64,000 bases of DNA from Dysgonomonas mossii. GTDB taxonomy: Bacteria; Bacteroidota; Bacteroidia; Bacteroidales; Dysgonomonadaceae. The DNA is taken from assembly GCF_004569505.1 (NCBI RefSeq), contig NZ_SPPK01000001.1:744001-808000 (forward strand). The letters run 5' to 3'. The notes under the pieces are model-generated. The model saw only the letters and a list, made by a program, of their open reading frames with translations. It did no database searches and was not told the origin of the DNA. Below are positions 54,350-62,762 of the stretch, piece after piece. The translations under genes were made by a program, and so were the position numbers. Numbering within the stretch: the first letter of the stretch is position 1; the number at the start of each line of letters is the position of its first letter.

Positions 54350-55474
54350 ATGACATTTAAAGAATTAAATATTATTGAGCCGATATTAAAGGCTCTGGAA
54401 GAAAAAGGATATACAACGCCAACTCCTATACAAGAAAAAGCTATTATTCCGGCTTTAACTAATCGGGATATTTTAGGATTGGCACAAACAGGTACAGGTA
54501 AAACCGCCGCCTTCTCACTGCCTATCATTCAGCAACTTTATTTGAATAAAGTTAGTGGCAAAAAGAGAGAAATAAGAGCTTTAATATTAACTCCTACACG
54601 AGAACTGGCAATCCAAATAAACGACAGCCTCAATGACTATACTCAGTATACAGGACTTCGTCACTGTGTTATATATGGAGGAGTGAAGCAAAAAGCGCAA
54701 ACAGATGAACTAAAAACAGGAATTGATATATTAGTTGCTACACCGGGACGACTATTGGATTTGATTAATCAGGGTTTTATAAATCTGGACTCTATACGTC
54801 ATTTCGTTCTTGACGAAGCTGACCGTATGTTAGATATGGGTTTTATTCATGATATTAAACGTCTGCTGCCTAAGTTGCCGAAAGAGAAACAAACTTTGTT
54901 TTTCTCTGCTACTATGCCATCTACAATAGCTTCCTTGTCTCGCTCTATTCTGCGAGATCCTCTTAAGGTAGAAGTTACACCTGCATCATCTGTTATAGAT
55001 ACTATTAAACAATATTTGTATTTTGTAGAGAAACAAGAAAAGAAAGACTTGTTAATCAATTTGTTGAAAAAAGATAAAAAGCAATCTGTTTTAGTTTTTT
55101 CCCGCACGAAGCATGGAGCAGACAAAATTGCACGTCTTCTTTGTAAAGCAGGGATCGGTAGCGAAGCTATTCATGGCAACAAATCTCAAAATGCACGTCA
55201 ACGTGCGTTGAATAATTTCAAGTCGCAAAAAACACGAGTTCTCATTGCTACGGATATTGCTGCAAGGGGGATAGATGTGGATCAACTGGAGTTGGTTATC
55301 AATTATGATTTGCCCGATGTTCCCGAAACTTATGTGCATCGTATCGGCCGTACCGGACGTGCAGGTAATAGTGGAACTGCTCTTACTTTCTGTTCGGTGG
55401 AAGAGAATGCAATGCTAAATGATATTCAGAAACTAACAGGAAAGAAGTTGAATCAATTATCAATTCCAGCGTAA
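54350..55474 (+). CDS. rhlE: DEAD-box RNA helicase, RhlE-type
   Basis: The 374-residue protein is a minimal DEAD-box helicase that unwinds short RNA duplexes with ATP. Motifs in order: Q motif PTPIQEKA, motif I AQTGTGKT (45-52), PTRELA, TPGR, motif II DEAD in VLDEADRMLDMGF, SAT, and in the second RecA domain ATDIAARGID and HRIGRTGRAG. There is almost no C-terminal extension, unlike DeaD/CsdA. The cold-shock-domain gene follows after 28 bp, suggesting a joint role in RNA remodelling at low temperature. Confidence 0.93.
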   Translation: MTFKELNIIEPILKALEEKGYTTPTPIQEKAIIPALTNRDILGLAQTGTGKTAAFSLPIIQQLYLNKVSGKKREIRALILTPTRELAIQINDSLNDYTQYTGLRHCVIYGGVKQKAQTDELKTGIDILVATPGRLLDLINQGFINLDSIRHFVLDEADRMLDMGFIHDIKRLLPKLPKEKQTLFFSATMPSTIASLSRSILRDPLKVEVTPASSVIDTIKQYLYFVEKQEKKDLLINLLKKDKKQSVLVFSRTKHGADKIARLLCKAGIGSEAIHGNKSQNARQRALNNFKSQKTRVLIATDIAARGIDVDQLELVINYDLPDVPETYVHRIGRTGRAGNSGTALTFCSVEENAMLNDIQKLTGKKLNQLSIPA

Positions 55475-55502
55475 CAAATATAAAAACATAAATATATAAT
55501 TA

Positions 55503-55958
55503 ATGGCAAAATCAAATTCATTTAACAAAAGAGAAATAGAAAAAAACAAACAGCAAAAGAGAAAAGAAAAACAACAGAAAAGAGAGGAAAGGCGAAATGC
55601 TCCTGTCGATTCATTTGAAGATATGATCGCTTATGTGGATGAAAATGGTGTTATAACCAGTACACCTCCCACTCAGACAAATAAACAAGATATAGAAATA
55701 GAAGATATCGCTATTTCAACGCCTAAGAAAGAAGATGTAGAAGATCCTATCCTCAATGGCCGTGTAGAATACTTTAATCAGGATAAGGGGTATGGCTTTA
55801 TTAAACACACAGGTAGCACAGAAAAATACTTTTTCCATGTAAGCAGCACTTTAGTTCCCATTGAAGAAGGCAATATGGTGACATTCGAATTGGAGCGAGG
55901 CCAAAAAGGTATGAATGCTGTAAGAATCACTCTGGCTAATAAGGAAGATAAAAAGTAA
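55503..55958 (+). CDS. Cold-shock-domain protein with a basic N-terminal extension
   Basis: Residues about 82-151 form a cold-shock domain with the RNP1 motif KGYGFIK and RNP2-like YFFHVSS, the single-stranded nucleic-acid-binding face. The N-terminal 80 residues are an unusual extension: first strongly basic and lysine/glutamate-rich (KNKQQKRKEKQQKREERRN), then acidic. The 151-residue length is about twice that of a CspA protein. It lies directly behind the RhlE-type helicase on the same strand, so they probably act together as RNA chaperone and helicase. Confidence 0.9.
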   Translation: MAKSNSFNKREIEKNKQQKRKEKQQKREERRNAPVDSFEDMIAYVDENGVITSTPPTQTNKQDIEIEDIAISTPKKEDVEDPILNGRVEYFNQDKGYGFIKHTGSTEKYFFHVSSTLVPIEEGNMVTFELERGQKGMNAVRITLANKEDKK

Positions 55959-55972
55959 TATAGATACCTTAT

Positions 55973-56821
55973 CTATATTAACTGTCCGTTTTCCTTATGA
56001 TATTCAATCAGTCCTTTTATCGGATTTTCAATAATAACATCAATGTATATTCCTAAGTCTTGAGCTATTTCTCTTAAGATGAAGGAGTACATTTTTGCTA
56101 TAGATCCTACAAATCGTATAGGATATTCCGTATATTCATATTGAAGGATATTCCTTTCAAAGAAAGATCGTAGATTCTTTCTGACTAAATTATTGATATA
56201 AGGATGTTCGAGATATTCGTATAGAAAGAATGACAAGACGGATAAGAGTTTGTTTGGGAATGGCTTAGAATAAATATAATCCATGATCTCATCAGGATCA
56301 ATCTTATACTTTCTGTAGAATGGCTCTATAAGCTCAGTAGGAGCTAATCCTTTTAAGCAATCTGCAAGAAATATCTTACCTAAAGAAGCGCCACTTCCTT
56401 CATCTCCAAGGATATATCCCAAAGGTTTCACATTCTTTATTATAGTATCCCCATCATATAGACACGAGTTAGAGCCGGTTCCCAAAATACAGGCAATACC
56501 GGCTTCGTTTTTAAATAGGGAACGAGCCGAACCCAAAAGGTCACTTTCTATGATCGATGGTGTTTTAAACTGGGCTTCAAGTGAAGCTTTTACTACATTC
56601 TTCTTTTCAAGTGAAGAGCAGCCTGCACCATAGAAATGTATGGTATGAAATTTAGTCTTAAAGAAGATCGGTGGCAATTGTAGCCGAATAGAACGACTTA
56701 TCTCCTTTCTTGTCTGGAAAAAAGGATTAATACCATCGGACAAGAAATGTTCTACAATTCCACTTCTGTCCACCAGGCACCACTCTGTCTTTGTAGAGCC
56801 GCTTTCAGCTAGTAATATCAC
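55973..56821 (-). CDS. Second BadF/BcrA-type amino-sugar kinase
   Basis: The 282-residue protein is a clear paralogue of the kinase at 28861-29718: LLAESGSTKTEWCLVD, HFYGAGCSSLEKK, GIACILGTGSNSCLYDG and PLGYILGDEGSGASLGK align position for position. It should phosphorylate GlcNAc, MurNAc or another amino sugar. It is the last gene of a set with an L-Ala-D/L-Glu epimerase and an NlpC/P60 endopeptidase, 71 bp after the epimerase gene, which points to peptidoglycan-derived sugar. A TATCTTTG-type box (minus strand, 56846-56853) in that gap may give it its own promoter. Confidence 0.85.
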   Translation of the reverse strand: MILLAESGSTKTEWCLVDRSGIVEHFLSDGINPFFQTRKEISRSIRLQLPPIFFKTKFHTIHFYGAGCSSLEKKNVVKASLEAQFKTPSIIESDLLGSARSLFKNEAGIACILGTGSNSCLYDGDTIIKNVKPLGYILGDEGSGASLGKIFLADCLKGLAPTELIEPFYRKYKIDPDEIMDYIYSKPFPNKLLSVLSFFLYEYLEHPYINNLVRKNLRSFFERNILQYEYTEYPIRFVGSIAKMYSFILREIAQDLGIYIDVIIENPIKGLIEYHKENGQLI

Positions 56822-56845
56822 GTATTCTTATGTATTAAATTTATG

Positions 56846-56853
56846 CAAAGATA
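56846..56853 (-). promoter_or_regulatory. Putative -7 element for the second amino-sugar kinase
   Basis: On the minus strand this reads TATCTTTG, 24 bp before the start codon; a TTTG lies upstream (56877-56880) but with a 23-bp spacer. Confidence 0.4.
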
Positions 56854-56892
56854 GATAAATAAATATAACTTATCATCAAAAAACTATTTAGA

Positions 56893-58041
56893 TCACCCGA
56901 CTTTCTCTATTCCGATTCCGGGCTTATCATCCAGATGTAACTTACCATTTATAACTGTTACTCCTTTGAAGCAGTCGTTACTGATCAATAGATTCCCATC
57001 CAGATCAGCCCAATCTACAGCCGGTGATAATTGCGTTGCGGCAGAAATGGCACAAGACGTTTCGGTCATACAGCCTATCATTACTTTCATGTTGGCTGTC
57101 CGTGCTACAGTTTGTATTTTCCAAGCTTCACGCATGCCTGTACACTTCATTAACTTGATATTTACTCCGGTGAAAGCTCCTTTTAGCCGTAGCACATCTT
57201 GAAGACGTTGAAAAGACTCATCAGCAAATATAGGTAGCGGGCTTCTTTCTGTAATCCATGCGGCATCTTCCAGATTATATTTGGGCATTGGTTGTTCGAC
57301 CATGACTATACCTTTTTCTTTTAGCCAGTTGATCATGTCCAATGCATAATGTTTATCTTTCCATCCCTGATTGGCATCCACGGCTATAGGCTTGTCGGTT
57401 ACTGTCCGTATAGCCTCTATCATCTGCTTGTCATTTTCTCTTCCGAGCTTTACCTTCAGTATATTGTATAATGGTGCGGCCTCTCTGGTTTTTTGTTTAA
57501 CAATCTCATCCGTATCGATACCAATCGTAAACGTTGTAGATGGTGTTTTCTCTTTGTCCAACCCCCATATTTTATACCAGGGCTGATTCATTATTTTGCC
57601 TACCAAATCATGCAATGCAATATCTATAGAAGCCTTAGCCGCAGTATTATTCTCTGTTATTTTGTCGATATAGGTGAGTATATCATCCAGTTCAAACGGA
57701 CTGGAAAATTGTTCGAGATCTACTTTTTTCAGAAATTCGATTACCGAAGCTTGGCTTTCGCCCAAATAGGGAGGGAGAGAAGCTTCTCCATAGCCTGTTA
57801 TACCATCGTATGTAATTTCAGTCAGTACAACAGGTGTTGTTGTGCGTGAAGAATTAGCAATAGTGAATACATGGCGCAATTGCAGATCGTATGGCTTAAA
57901 GCTTAATTTCATTTTCTTATTTAATGAAATAGTCTTCTTATTGTTTTGAGCAAATGCTGCTAATGGATTGCCGGCGAATAATCCACTTCCTATTGTTGTT
58001 AAAGCTGCTGTTTTTAGAAAATTACGTCTCGATTGTGACAT
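56893..58041 (-). CDS. L-Ala-D/L-Glu (dipeptide) epimerase with a Tat signal
   Basis: The 382-residue enolase-superfamily enzyme starts with a twin-arginine signal (SQSRRNFLKTAALTT, cleavage near AAFAQ), so it is exported folded. The active-site residues of muconate-lactonizing-type epimerases are visible: KVKLG, VDANQGW, EQPMPKY, FADES and VNIKLMK, giving the K-x-K, D, E, D, K set. Such enzymes epimerise L-Ala-D-Glu from murein peptides to L-Ala-L-Glu. The NlpC/P60 gene, whose family cuts just after D-Glu, lies 26 bp upstream in the same operon, supporting this assignment. Export of the epimerase is unusual, since E. coli YcjG is cytoplasmic. Confidence 0.88.
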   Translation of the reverse strand: MSQSRRNFLKTAALTTIGSGLFAGNPLAAFAQNNKKTISLNKKMKLSFKPYDLQLRHVFTIANSSRTTTPVVLTEITYDGITGYGEASLPPYLGESQASVIEFLKKVDLEQFSSPFELDDILTYIDKITENNTAAKASIDIALHDLVGKIMNQPWYKIWGLDKEKTPSTTFTIGIDTDEIVKQKTREAAPLYNILKVKLGRENDKQMIEAIRTVTDKPIAVDANQGWKDKHYALDMINWLKEKGIVMVEQPMPKYNLEDAAWITERSPLPIFADESFQRLQDVLRLKGAFTGVNIKLMKCTGMREAWKIQTVARTANMKVMIGCMTETSCAISAATQLSPAVDWADLDGNLLISNDCFKGVTVINGKLHLDDKPGIGIEKVG

Positions 58042-58067
58042 GATTCGATATATTTAGGTATGATGAA

Positions 58068-59273
58068 TTACTTATAGAATGAGTTGTTTGATATAGACCA
58101 TATTCCCGATCCCTCTTTATCTATGGCCCCTATTATGCGCGAAGCTCTGATGAATTCTTTTGTATTCACTTCGTCATAATCATTGTCTTTAGGATCGAGG
58201 CTACTGATACGGATATACCCTGATGCATGAATGAATTTATTGTTGCCAATATAAAATGCGACATGGCGTACACGCTCTTTTTTATCCTTTTCAGCTTTTT
58301 TTCCAAAAAACATCAAATCTCCGGGTTGTAAATTCCCATATCCATTACTTACATCAATTGGTATGCCCGTATGTACCTGCTGTGAGGCATCTCTCATCAG
58401 AATAATACCGTGCATCAGTGCTATTGTTTTGGTAAACCCACTACAGTCCATGCCCTTTACCGATGTGCCACCCCATACATAGGGAATCCCTATCAGGGTG
58501 TATGCCTTTTTCACAAAGTTGTCCCCTGATATTGTAATTCCGTCAAGCCAGTCTTCATACTTTTTACTTTGGCTTTTTAGTATATATGCTTTTCGTCCAT
58601 CGGGGTATGATACTTTATAAAAATCTCCAACCTCGCCTTCTTTTTTCAGAATGTTGCAACTGACCAGATCGGATACAGTCTGACTTTGTGTATCAGGTGC
58701 AGAATATGCAAACCCAAAATAGTCTGTAAATATTATTTTTTTAGCCGAGTTCCAATTCTCAAATTCAGTCTTAGTCATCGGGTGATAATTTATTTCCTGA
58801 GTCCAAGCTATGTATCCATCAGGTGTTTGTATGCGACTCCATCCATCTTTTTGCAAAATTCGGATTGGTGTTCCGAGGGTAGCCTGAGTAGCCATTTCGG
58901 CCGAGAATTTACCTTCAACTCGGATATCGGCAACAGACAAGGTTGTCACACCATAAGTTTTGTCTCCTAAATCTTTATCGGGTAATAATTTTATCTTATC
59001 CGTGAAGTTTTTCCCATAGATTTTTCCAGACTGCTTTATTAATTCATTATATGCAGCAATGTCGGATGTAACTCCTGATAATGTAGGATTCTTTTCGTGA
59101 TCATCTACTTTTATATCAAACACTTTTACTCTTCTATCAGGGATATGTTTCTCTCTGATATTGTTGAGGATTGTCTCTAGTTCTGCATACTTGTAAATTT
59201 GTTTGTCTGTATTTTGCGCATATAATACAGAATAGCATATACATAAAGCAATCAGTGTGCATATTTTTTTCAT
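58068..59273 (-). CDS. NlpC/P60 murein peptide endopeptidase with SH3 domains
   Basis: The 401-residue protein has a signal peptide (to about residue 20), two SH3b-like domains (about 105-235, with WSRIQTPDGYIAW and FYKVSYPDGRKAYI) and a C-terminal NlpC/P60 domain with the catalytic triad C277 in MDCSGF, H337 in RVRHVAFYIG and H349 in FIHASG. The order matches YkfC-type gamma-D-glutamyl-L-diamino-acid endopeptidases, which release L-Ala-D-Glu from free murein peptides, the substrate of the epimerase encoded next. It is the first gene of this set; a TATATTTG box (minus strand, 59311-59318) lies 38 bp before its start. Confidence 0.92.
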   Translation of the reverse strand: MKKICTLIALCICYSVLYAQNTDKQIYKYAELETILNNIREKHIPDRRVKVFDIKVDDHEKNPTLSGVTSDIAAYNELIKQSGKIYGKNFTDKIKLLPDKDLGDKTYGVTTLSVADIRVEGKFSAEMATQATLGTPIRILQKDGWSRIQTPDGYIAWTQEINYHPMTKTEFENWNSAKKIIFTDYFGFAYSAPDTQSQTVSDLVSCNILKKEGEVGDFYKVSYPDGRKAYILKSQSKKYEDWLDGITISGDNFVKKAYTLIGIPYVWGGTSVKGMDCSGFTKTIALMHGIILMRDASQQVHTGIPIDVSNGYGNLQPGDLMFFGKKAEKDKKERVRHVAFYIGNNKFIHASGYIRISSLDPKDNDYDEVNTKEFIRASRIIGAIDKEGSGIWSISNNSFYK

Positions 59274-59579
59274 AACGGCAGGCCTGAATAATTTATTAGA
59301 TGTGATATTACAAATATATGCAAAATAAGGATTTCCGCAGAGTTTTACTTTGTGTTTTCTCTTTTTGCGTGGTTAAAATAGTTTAAAATATATATCTAAA
59401 CACTAATTCGATGTATGTGCCTTTATGCTCGACTTTAACGATACATTTTGCTTAATGGTAATAAAATATTTGATTATAAATTGCATGTAATTAGGTCTTT
59501 AATTATTTTTCAACAAAAGGTCTTATTTTAAATTATTTTATAATAACCTCTCTTTTAAAATGCTTTTCTTTGTATTTCT
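59274..59579. promoter_or_regulatory. Divergent promoter region, NlpC/P60 gene and radical-SAM gene
   Basis: No gene is present. The minus-strand box TATATTTG at 59311-59318 serves the endopeptidase operon. On the plus side a CTTTG lies at 59567-59571, only 9 bp from the radical-SAM ATG, too close for a usual leader, so that promoter is not identified. Confidence 0.4.
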
Positions 59580-60842
59580 ATGAATGATAATGTACTCGAA
59601 AAACTGAAGGTATTGGCAGAGTCGGCAAAGTATGACGTTTCTTGCTCTTCCAGTGGTACTGTCCGCAAAAATAAAGCGGGCGGACTCGGGAATACTGTAG
59701 GTGGTATGGGGATATGCCATAGTTTTACGGAAGATGGGCGTTGCGTTTCATTGTTGAAAATTATGCTAACTAATTACTGTATTTATGATTGTGCATATTG
59801 TATCAATCGTAGGAGTAATGATATTCGTAGAGCTACTTTCACCGTCCAAGAATTGGTTGATCTTACAATTGAGTTTTATCGTCGCAACTATATCGAAGGT
59901 CTTTTTCTTAGTTCGGGCGTTATCAACAACCCAGACTATACGATGGAGCGTATGGTGAGAGTCATAAAAAATCTCAGAACTGTACAACGATTCAACGGAT
60001 ATATTCACATGAAAAGCATACCCGGTGCTAGTCAGGAATTGATTAGTGAAGCCGGATTGTATGCCGATCGTATGAGTGTAAATCTGGAAATACCTACAGA
60101 GGTAAATCTGAAACTTTTGGCTCCTGAAAAAGATCATCGCAGTGTATACAAGCCGATGCGTTATATTCAGCAGGGAATGCAACAAAGTATAGAAGACAGG
60201 CGGAAGTTTCGTTCTGCACCACGCTTTGTTCCTGCCGGACAGAGTACGCAAATGATAGTAGGTGCAACCAATGAGCGGGATAAGGATATCTTGCGCGTAT
60301 CTTCCGTTCTTTATCAACAGACAGAGATGAGGCGTGTATACTATTCGGGCTTTATTCCGGTAAATAGTTATGATACTCGTTTGCCAGCACTAAAGCAGGC
60401 TCCATTGGTGAGAGAAAATCGCTTATATCAGGCCGACTGGCTGATGCGTTTCTATCAGTATAGAGCTGACGAAATAGTAGACGATGCATATCCTGATCTT
60501 GATCTCGAGATAGATCCGAAATTGGCATGGGCTTTGCGTCATCCCGAGATGTTTCCGGTGGATATTAACAAAGCTGACTATGTAATGATTCTTCGTGTGC
60601 CGGGTATTGGGGTTAAGTCAGCCCAGTATATTGTAACTTCGCGTCGGCATGGTAGATTGAATGCCTCACATCTTAAAAAGATTGGAGTGGTAATGAAAAA
60701 AGCGCAGTATTTTATTACTTGCAACGAGCTGCCCATGTATACAGTCAATGAGGCTACGCCGGAGTATGTTCGCAAAATCCTTACTGAACCTAAAAAGCGA
60801 AAAGGTGATGATAGCCAGTTGTCTATAATATTCCCCGACTGA
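59580..60842 (+). CDS. Putative DNA modification/repair radical SAM protein
   Basis: The 420-residue protein contains the radical-SAM cluster motif CIYDCAYC (C67, C71, C74) in an SPL-like domain and a C-terminal helix-hairpin-helix (VPGIGVKSAQYIVTSRRHGRL), consistent with DNA binding. It matches the family annotated as putative DNA modification/repair radical SAM protein, distantly related to spore photoproduct lyase. Its stop codon overlaps the start of the next gene by one base. The two-gene pair with TIGR03915 is found across many bacteria. The lesion or base it acts on is unknown. Confidence 0.9.
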   Translation: MNDNVLEKLKVLAESAKYDVSCSSSGTVRKNKAGGLGNTVGGMGICHSFTEDGRCVSLLKIMLTNYCIYDCAYCINRRSNDIRRATFTVQELVDLTIEFYRRNYIEGLFLSSGVINNPDYTMERMVRVIKNLRTVQRFNGYIHMKSIPGASQELISEAGLYADRMSVNLEIPTEVNLKLLAPEKDHRSVYKPMRYIQQGMQQSIEDRRKFRSAPRFVPAGQSTQMIVGATNERDKDILRVSSVLYQQTEMRRVYYSGFIPVNSYDTRLPALKQAPLVRENRLYQADWLMRFYQYRADEIVDDAYPDLDLEIDPKLAWALRHPEMFPVDINKADYVMILRVPGIGVKSAQYIVTSRRHGRLNASHLKKIGVVMKKAQYFITCNELPMYTVNEATPEYVRKILTEPKKRKGDDSQLSIIFPD

Positions 60843-61603
60843 TGATAGTTTTTTTTTACGATAAAACATTCGAAGGCTTATTGACCGCCATCTTTGATGC
60901 ATATAGCCGAAAAGTATTTCCCGACAGATTACTGGCAGAAGGAGATATTGCTCCCATGTTTATGGATGATAGCTATACGGTGGTTACGCAAGAAGACAAA
61001 GCTACTCGGGTTTGGAAAGGATTAGAAAATAAACTGTCGAAAGGAGCATGCAACATGCTTACCTATGTTTGGCTTTCGGAGGAAGAAGGAAGTGACGATC
61101 TTATGTTCCGTTATATTCGTAAAGCGCTTGATAATAAAATCTCTATAGAAACGAATTTTGCAGATAGCGATGTTTTGCAGATGAGCCAACTGGCTAGGAA
61201 AGTGTCCCACGAGGAACTCTATCTGAAACAGTTTGTGCGTTTTCAAAAAGCTGCTGACGATATATTCTTTGCACCTGTATTTCCCCGATATAATGCTCTT
61301 CCTTTGGCTATTGGTCATTTCAAAGATCGCTTTTCGGATCAAAAATGGGTTATCTATGATATGAAAAGAAAATATGGGTATTACTATGATCTGAATACAA
61401 TGGTAGAGATCACACTTGATAATGAAGAGCATTTGCTGGGAGGAAAATTGGATGAAAAGTTGATGGCCGAAGACGAAAAGTTATTTCAAGAGTTGTGGAA
61501 AGGTTATTTTAAGTCGATGACCATAAAAGAACGTATAAATCCAAAACTGCATCGACAGCACATGCCAAAACGTTTTTGGAAATACCTTACCGAGAAACAA
61601 TAA
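60842..61603 (+). CDS. TIGR03915/DUF4130 putative DNA repair protein
   Basis: The 253-residue cytoplasmic protein matches the TIGR03915 family, the invariable partner of the radical-SAM DNA repair protein encoded just upstream (1-bp stop/start overlap, TGATG). Recognisable stretches are FFYDKTFEGLLTAIFDAY at the N terminus, AARKVSHEELYLKQFVRFQ-like (about residues 118-140) and FPRYNALPLAIGHFKDRFSDQKW, plus a C-terminal HMPKRFWKYLTEK. It is related to the uracil-DNA-glycosylase-like family used in some fusion proteins. No catalytic assignment can be made from sequence alone. Confidence 0.88.
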   Translation: MIVFFYDKTFEGLLTAIFDAYSRKVFPDRLLAEGDIAPMFMDDSYTVVTQEDKATRVWKGLENKLSKGACNMLTYVWLSEEEGSDDLMFRYIRKALDNKISIETNFADSDVLQMSQLARKVSHEELYLKQFVRFQKAADDIFFAPVFPRYNALPLAIGHFKDRFSDQKWVIYDMKRKYGYYYDLNTMVEITLDNEEHLLGGKLDEKLMAEDEKLFQELWKGYFKSMTIKERINPKLHRQHMPKRFWKYLTEKQ

Positions 61604-61694
61604 GAAGGCTGTAATAGTGTTTTTCTTGTCCTTTTTCATCCTGATCGAAGAGAAATCAATATGGGATGAGGTAAAAACTCTATACAGCCTTCTT
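61602..61694. repeat. Imperfect long inverted repeat between convergent genes
   Basis: AAGAAGGCTGTA (61602-61613) is repeated inverted as TACAGCCTTCTT (61683-61694). Inner arms GTTTTT/AAAAAC (61619-61624, 61673-61678) and TCATCC/GGATGA (61636-61641, 61664-61669) pair too, giving a nested 93-nt structure. It lacks a terminal T-run and may be a palindromic element or an atypical two-way terminator. Confidence 0.6.
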
Positions 61695-61707
61695 GGGCAG
61701 AGTACTT

Positions 61708-62544
61708 CTATTGTTTCAGCTTGAATACAATCGGAATTGTGAAATATACCTGAACAGGATTTCCGCTTTGCTTCCCAGGGATCCATTTTGGCATACTTTT
61801 TATAACCCTCATCGCCTCCTTGTCGCATGTCGGACTGATACCTTTTAATAATTCCAAGTTGGATATTTCACCGGTTTTACTAACAACGAATCTTACTATA
61901 ACACGTCCCTGTGTTCCTATCTCTTGATCTACAACGGGGTATTTAAGGTTGGCACTTATAAATTTATACATTTCGGATTCACCACCAGGGAATTGGGGCA
62001 TGATTTCTACTGCAATAAATGTCTCGGGTTTCTTTTCTGTTCCTTCCTTAGCCGTTGGTGTCATTATGCTTTCTATATCTTTTCGGACAGCATCAGGGTC
62101 AGTAGAACCATTTTCTACCTTGTGTTTTCCAATGGCGTCTTTGCCTTTTGCAACCTCTTCCATTGTCACCATCTCTTCTTCATTATTGACTTTAGTGTCA
62201 TCAACAATTGTTGGTGGAACAAACTTCGTCATTTGTATAAATTTAGGTGGTTCAGGAATTGGTGGTTTTTCAATCTCATCCACTTTGTTTAATGGCGGAT
62301 CGATAACTACTATTGTATATTTATCTGTTATATTATCCGGCTTTATACCTGTTGCAGCTTTTACTGTACTGATGATTAACGGTAGAGCTGTTACAAAACC
62401 TACAAAAACTAAGATGATAGCAAAAGCGAGAATGTGTCGTTTCCAAGAAGATTGCCTTAAAGCGAATGCACCATATGATTTGTTTCTCCCTTCAAAAACT
62501 ATGTCACACCATTCTGTTGAGTTTAGGTTTACTGCGTTTTTCAT
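61708..62544 (-). CDS. tonB: Energy transducer TonB
   Basis: The 278-residue protein has a cytoplasmic N-terminal segment with the Bacteroidota RKNKSYGAF-like stretch (residues 19-28), one membrane helix (about 36-58), a proline/lysine-rich linker (PPLNKVDEIEKPPIPEPP) and a C-terminal TonB domain (about 190-278: PQFPGGESEMYKFISANLKYP, GRVIVRFVVSKTGEISN, KSMPKWIPGKQSGNPVQV). TonB transmits proton-motive force to outer-membrane transporters such as the SusC-like protein 15 kb upstream. No exbB/exbD is nearby. It probably serves several transporters. Confidence 0.93.
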   Translation of the reverse strand: MKNAVNLNSTEWCDIVFEGRNKSYGAFALRQSSWKRHILAFAIILVFVGFVTALPLIISTVKAATGIKPDNITDKYTIVVIDPPLNKVDEIEKPPIPEPPKFIQMTKFVPPTIVDDTKVNNEEEMVTMEEVAKGKDAIGKHKVENGSTDPDAVRKDIESIMTPTAKEGTEKKPETFIAVEIMPQFPGGESEMYKFISANLKYPVVDQEIGTQGRVIVRFVVSKTGEISNLELLKGISPTCDKEAMRVIKSMPKWIPGKQSGNPVQVYFTIPIVFKLKQ

Positions 62545-62733
62545 AACTGTATGTTTTAAATTGTTACTTAATCTTGTCTTTTTCTACTTAATAGATATTA
62601 AAGTCTCTGAAATTCCATAAAGAGGTATTAATTTTTTTTAATCTCATTGAAAAAGTTCTTTTTGCGAAATGGATATCGTAATATTTTAGTTTTTTTTGTC
62701 GGGCAAATTTTTATTTATCAATACTTAAAATGC

Positions 62734-62741
62734 TACATTTG
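62734..62741 (+). promoter_or_regulatory. Putative -7 element for the GT2 gene
   Basis: TACATTTG matches TAnnTTTG, 21 bp before the ATG. No clear -33 box is seen. Confidence 0.45.
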
Positions 62742-62762
62742 TAACTTAATATATTGTAGGAA

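Noticed and set aside
61949-62620. 223-codon ORF on the plus strand opposite tonB
   Set aside because: It is antisense to a well-conserved tonB gene and has the serine/threonine/valine-rich content of a shadow frame.
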